Assembly (NCBI GenBank): GCA_038872535.1
Contig: JAVZJY010000056.1
Coordinates: 1-6,143, forward strand
Direction: 5' to 3'
Length of the DNA: 6,143 nucleotides
DNA from: JASEJA01 sp038872535
Lineage (GTDB): Archaea; Thermoproteota; Bathyarchaeia; Bathyarchaeales; Bathycorpusculaceae
This document shows positions 4,889 to 6,143 of the stretch, piece after piece (within the stretch, counting starts at the first letter, position 1; every line of letters begins with the position of its first letter). The translations under genes were made by a program, and so were the position numbers. The notes under the pieces are model-generated. The model saw only the letters and a program-made list of their open reading frames with translations, did not search any database and had not been told where the DNA came from.

Positions 4889-5464
4889 CTATTTATCGGC
4901 TAAGGAAAAAATCATGAAGGATTGTTCTAGCAAGAAATCCAAGTCGTTCATCAGTTTATATCCAGCTTCTTCCATTTCAGCCATTATAATTTCTTTAGGG
5001 ACGTAATGCCCAAACTTTCTGTGAAAGCTAAAACGTCCACCGCTAGAACTATACTCGATTATGGCAATTCTTCCGTTAGATTTAAGCGCATTTTTTAGTT
5101 TCTTGAAGTATTCCATCCTGTTTGTTAAATGATGGCATACGTTTCGCATAAAAATCAAATCTATGCTTTTATCAGGTAAATTTGGAGCATCTTCAGCGGC
5201 AAAAATAGTTTCAATATTCTCAAATCCATTTCTCTTCGCACAATGCCTAATGTATTCCAAAAATTTCGGATTTGTATCCACAGCAAAAACTCGCCCATCT
5301 TTTCCAACAGCCTCAGCAAACCGCAGAGCAAAATAACCACCACCAGCCCCAATATCAGCAACCTTTTGTCCTTGCTGTAACCCTAAGGCCTCTATTATCT
5401 CATTAGGTTTATTTTTTGGATCAGCTGCCTTTTTGTTAAACATCTCTGCCTTAAGATTTCGCAT
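4889..5464 (-). CDS. Class I SAM-dependent methyltransferase
   Basis: A 191-residue Rossmann-fold methyltransferase of the Methyltransf_11/25/31 type. Motif I is VADIGAGGGYFALRFAEAVG (35-54), the acidic end of strand 2 is in VFAVDTNP (Asp63), and the later motif is LPDKSIDLIFMRNVCHHL. IAIIEYSSSGG follows as strand 5. The substrate cannot be read from sequence; related archaeal and bacterial proteins are annotated only as methyltransferases. I start it at ATG 5464 because the in-frame GTG at 5473 lies inside the SD sequence (GGAAGGTGAGG), which is correctly spaced for ATG 5464. It is the last gene of the minus-strand run, 29 bases after the CoA-binding gene, and its stop is 3 bases from the stop of the converging radical SAM gene. 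No targeting or membrane segment is seen. Confidence 0.9.
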   Translation of the reverse strand: MRNLKAEMFNKKAADPKNKPNEIIEALGLQQGQKVADIGAGGGYFALRFAEAVGKDGRVFAVDTNPKFLEYIRHCAKRNGFENIETIFAAEDAPNLPDKSIDLIFMRNVCHHLTNRMEYFKKLKNALKSNGRIAIIEYSSSGGRFSFHRKFGHYVPKEIIMAEMEEAGYKLMNDLDFLLEQSFMIFSLADK

Positions 5465-5467
5465 TTT

Positions 5468-5478
5468 CCTCACCTTCC
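5468..5478 (-). promoter_or_regulatory. Shine-Dalgarno site deciding the methyltransferase start
   Basis: On the minus strand this reads GGAAGGTGAGG, about 4 bases before ATG 5464. The GTG inside it (5473-5471) opens the same frame but is part of the ribosome-binding sequence, so the longer start is unlikely. Confidence 0.75.
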
Positions 5479-5493
5479 AGTTTCGCTAAATTT

Positions 5494-5907
5494 TTAACTG
5501 GTTGCGACATGTTTTGCTCGTTCAATCATTACGCAAACGCCATACACTACATCAATACCGTTGTCTTCACAGAATTTGATTGCTTTATCTGATTCTGAGC
5601 CTGGTTGCATCCACACTTTTGTAATTATAAGTTTATTGCAAGTTTCAACAGTATACTCTGTTACTTTCGGAGGAACCACCACATCAACAACATCAGGTTT
5701 TACTAGCAACTTTTCCAAACTTGGATAACACTTGTCACCTAGAATTTCCTCTGCGTTAGGATTTACGGCATACACTTTATAACCAGCACTCTTAAGATCT
5801 TTATATACTTGATAACCATACTTTCGAGGATCACGGCTTGCACCAACTACAGCAAAAACGTTTCGCTTATCCAAAAACACTTTGATTAATTCTTCATTCA
5901 TCACCAT
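5494..5907 (-). CDS. YccU-type CoA-binding domain protein
   Basis: A 137-residue single-domain protein of the CoA_binding_2 (PF13380) family with a Rossmann-like fold. It has FAVVGASRDPRKYGYQVYKD near the N-terminus, then YKVYAVNPNAEEILGDKCYPSL, DVVDVVVPP, VWMQPGSES (about 98-106) and the closing GVCVMIERA (about 123-131). All are hallmarks of the family, whose members bind CoA or another nucleotide in a pocket like that of succinyl-CoA synthetase alpha. Their cellular role is undefined. The frame stays open upstream to 6096, but that part overlaps the transporter gene in another frame and carries no family sequence. ATG 5907 lies 2 bases after the transporter stop; ATG 5901 (135 residues) is equally possible, and neither has a strong SD, so coupled translation is likely. 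Confidence 0.9.
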   Translation of the reverse strand: MVMNEELIKVFLDKRNVFAVVGASRDPRKYGYQVYKDLKSAGYKVYAVNPNAEEILGDKCYPSLEKLLVKPDVVDVVVPPKVTEYTVETCNKLIITKVWMQPGSESDKAIKFCEDNGIDVVYGVCVMIERAKHVATS

Positions 5908-5909
5908 CA

Positions 5910-6143
5910 CTACACTTCTATGTTCAATGATGCTTTTATGAAAAATCCTATAATGAAGGTTATGCTGGCTATCCCAAGGCTGATCAGCGTCATTTCCAGA
6001 AACCTCCTCTTGAATGGAAGACCTTTTGCAACCGAAATATAGAAGGTGAACAAGAAAATAACGATAATTGCAGCCAATATTGTCAAGCCTAGGCAAGCAT
6101 ATGCGTCTGTGAAAAGCAGATAAGGCGATATTAGAAGCAGAAC
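5910..6143 (-). CDS. VIT1/CCC1-family iron/manganese transporter, 3' end only
   Basis: Not an obvious long ORF, but the minus strand is open from the window edge to the TAG at 5912-5910, giving 77 residues. The sequence has two hydrophobic helices, about 17-38 (CLGLTILAAIIVIFLFTFYI) and 52-69 (TLISLGIASITFIIGFFI). They are joined by VAKGLPFKRRFLEM (38-51), which closely matches the VAKDLPFKRRF-type loop of archaeal VIT1/CCC1 transporters. An earlier hydrophobic stretch, VLLLISPYLLF, opens the fragment. VIT1/CCC1 proteins move Fe(II) or Mn(II) across membranes, and many archaeal and bacterial members carry a ferritin-like domain at the other end, which would lie outside the window. The gene leads into the CoA-binding gene with 2 bases between stop and start, so they are probably one operon. 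The family call rests on remembered motifs. Confidence 0.8.
   Translation of the reverse strand, partial: VLLLISPYLLFTDAYACLGLTILAAIIVIFLFTFYISVAKGLPFKRRFLEMTLISLGIASITFIIGFFIKASLNIEV

Noticed and set aside
5934..5942. TATA-like TTTCATAAA sequence on the minus strand about 30 bases before ATG 5907
   Set aside because: It codes for part of the last transporter helix, and the two genes are only 2 bases apart, so co-transcription is the simpler reading.
5908..6096. N-terminal extension of the CoA-binding frame up to 6096
   Set aside because: It overlaps the VIT1/CCC1-like coding frame, has no family similarity and starts before the natural N-terminus of the CoA-binding domain.
1..6143. CRISPR array, transposon ends, tRNA or rRNA genes
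   Set aside because: No regularly spaced repeats, inverted terminal repeats with a transposase, or cloverleaf-like segments were seen; coding sequence fills almost the whole window.

Overview
The window looks like a stretch of an anaerobic archaeal chromosome. This rests on several things: strong GGAGGTG-type Shine-Dalgarno (SD) sites in front of TTG start codons, tightly packed operons, two ferredoxin-inserted MinD ATPases, a DUF1847 protein, and an encapsulated-ferritin-like domain that closely recalls the N-terminal domain I remember from the Pyrococcus/Thermococcus encapsulin fusion. A Bathyarchaeia-like or other TACK/euryarchaeal anaerobe would fit. No rRNA or other marker gene is present, so the lineage stays open.

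Positions 1-4885 hold a co-directional plus-strand run of eight genes. In order they are: the 3' end of a NifX/NifB-C-like (Nitro_FeMo-Co fold) protein, a second complete protein of that family, a NifU/IscU-type Fe-S scaffold, a cysteine-rich DUF1847 protein, two tandem MinD-type P-loop ATPases each with an inserted 2x[4Fe-4S] ferredoxin domain, a small EncFtn-like ferritin-fold protein, and a radical SAM enzyme with a TYW1/COG0731-like core. The set resembles the orange-protein (ORP) cluster of Desulfovibrio, where NifX-fold proteins pair with two ferredoxin-MinD ATPases. Here an Fe-S scaffold and an iron-oxidising ferritin-like domain join it. No nitrogenase structural gene is present, so the 'dinitrogenase cofactor' family name should not be read as nitrogen fixation.

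Positions 4889-6143 hold a minus-strand run, read right to left: the 3' end of a VIT1/CCC1-family iron/manganese transporter, a YccU-type CoA-binding protein, and a class I SAM-dependent methyltransferase. The two runs converge with only 3 bases between their stop codons.

The likely theme is iron and Fe-S/metal-cofactor handling. The ATPases could load or transfer clusters, the NifX-fold proteins could carry a metal cluster, the scaffold could build clusters, the EncFtn-like protein could oxidise or buffer ferrous iron, and the transporter could move iron across a membrane. That joint role is inferred from gene neighbourhood. No tRNA, rRNA, CRISPR array, insertion sequence or clear terminator was seen, and no gene-free stretch exceeds 300 bases.
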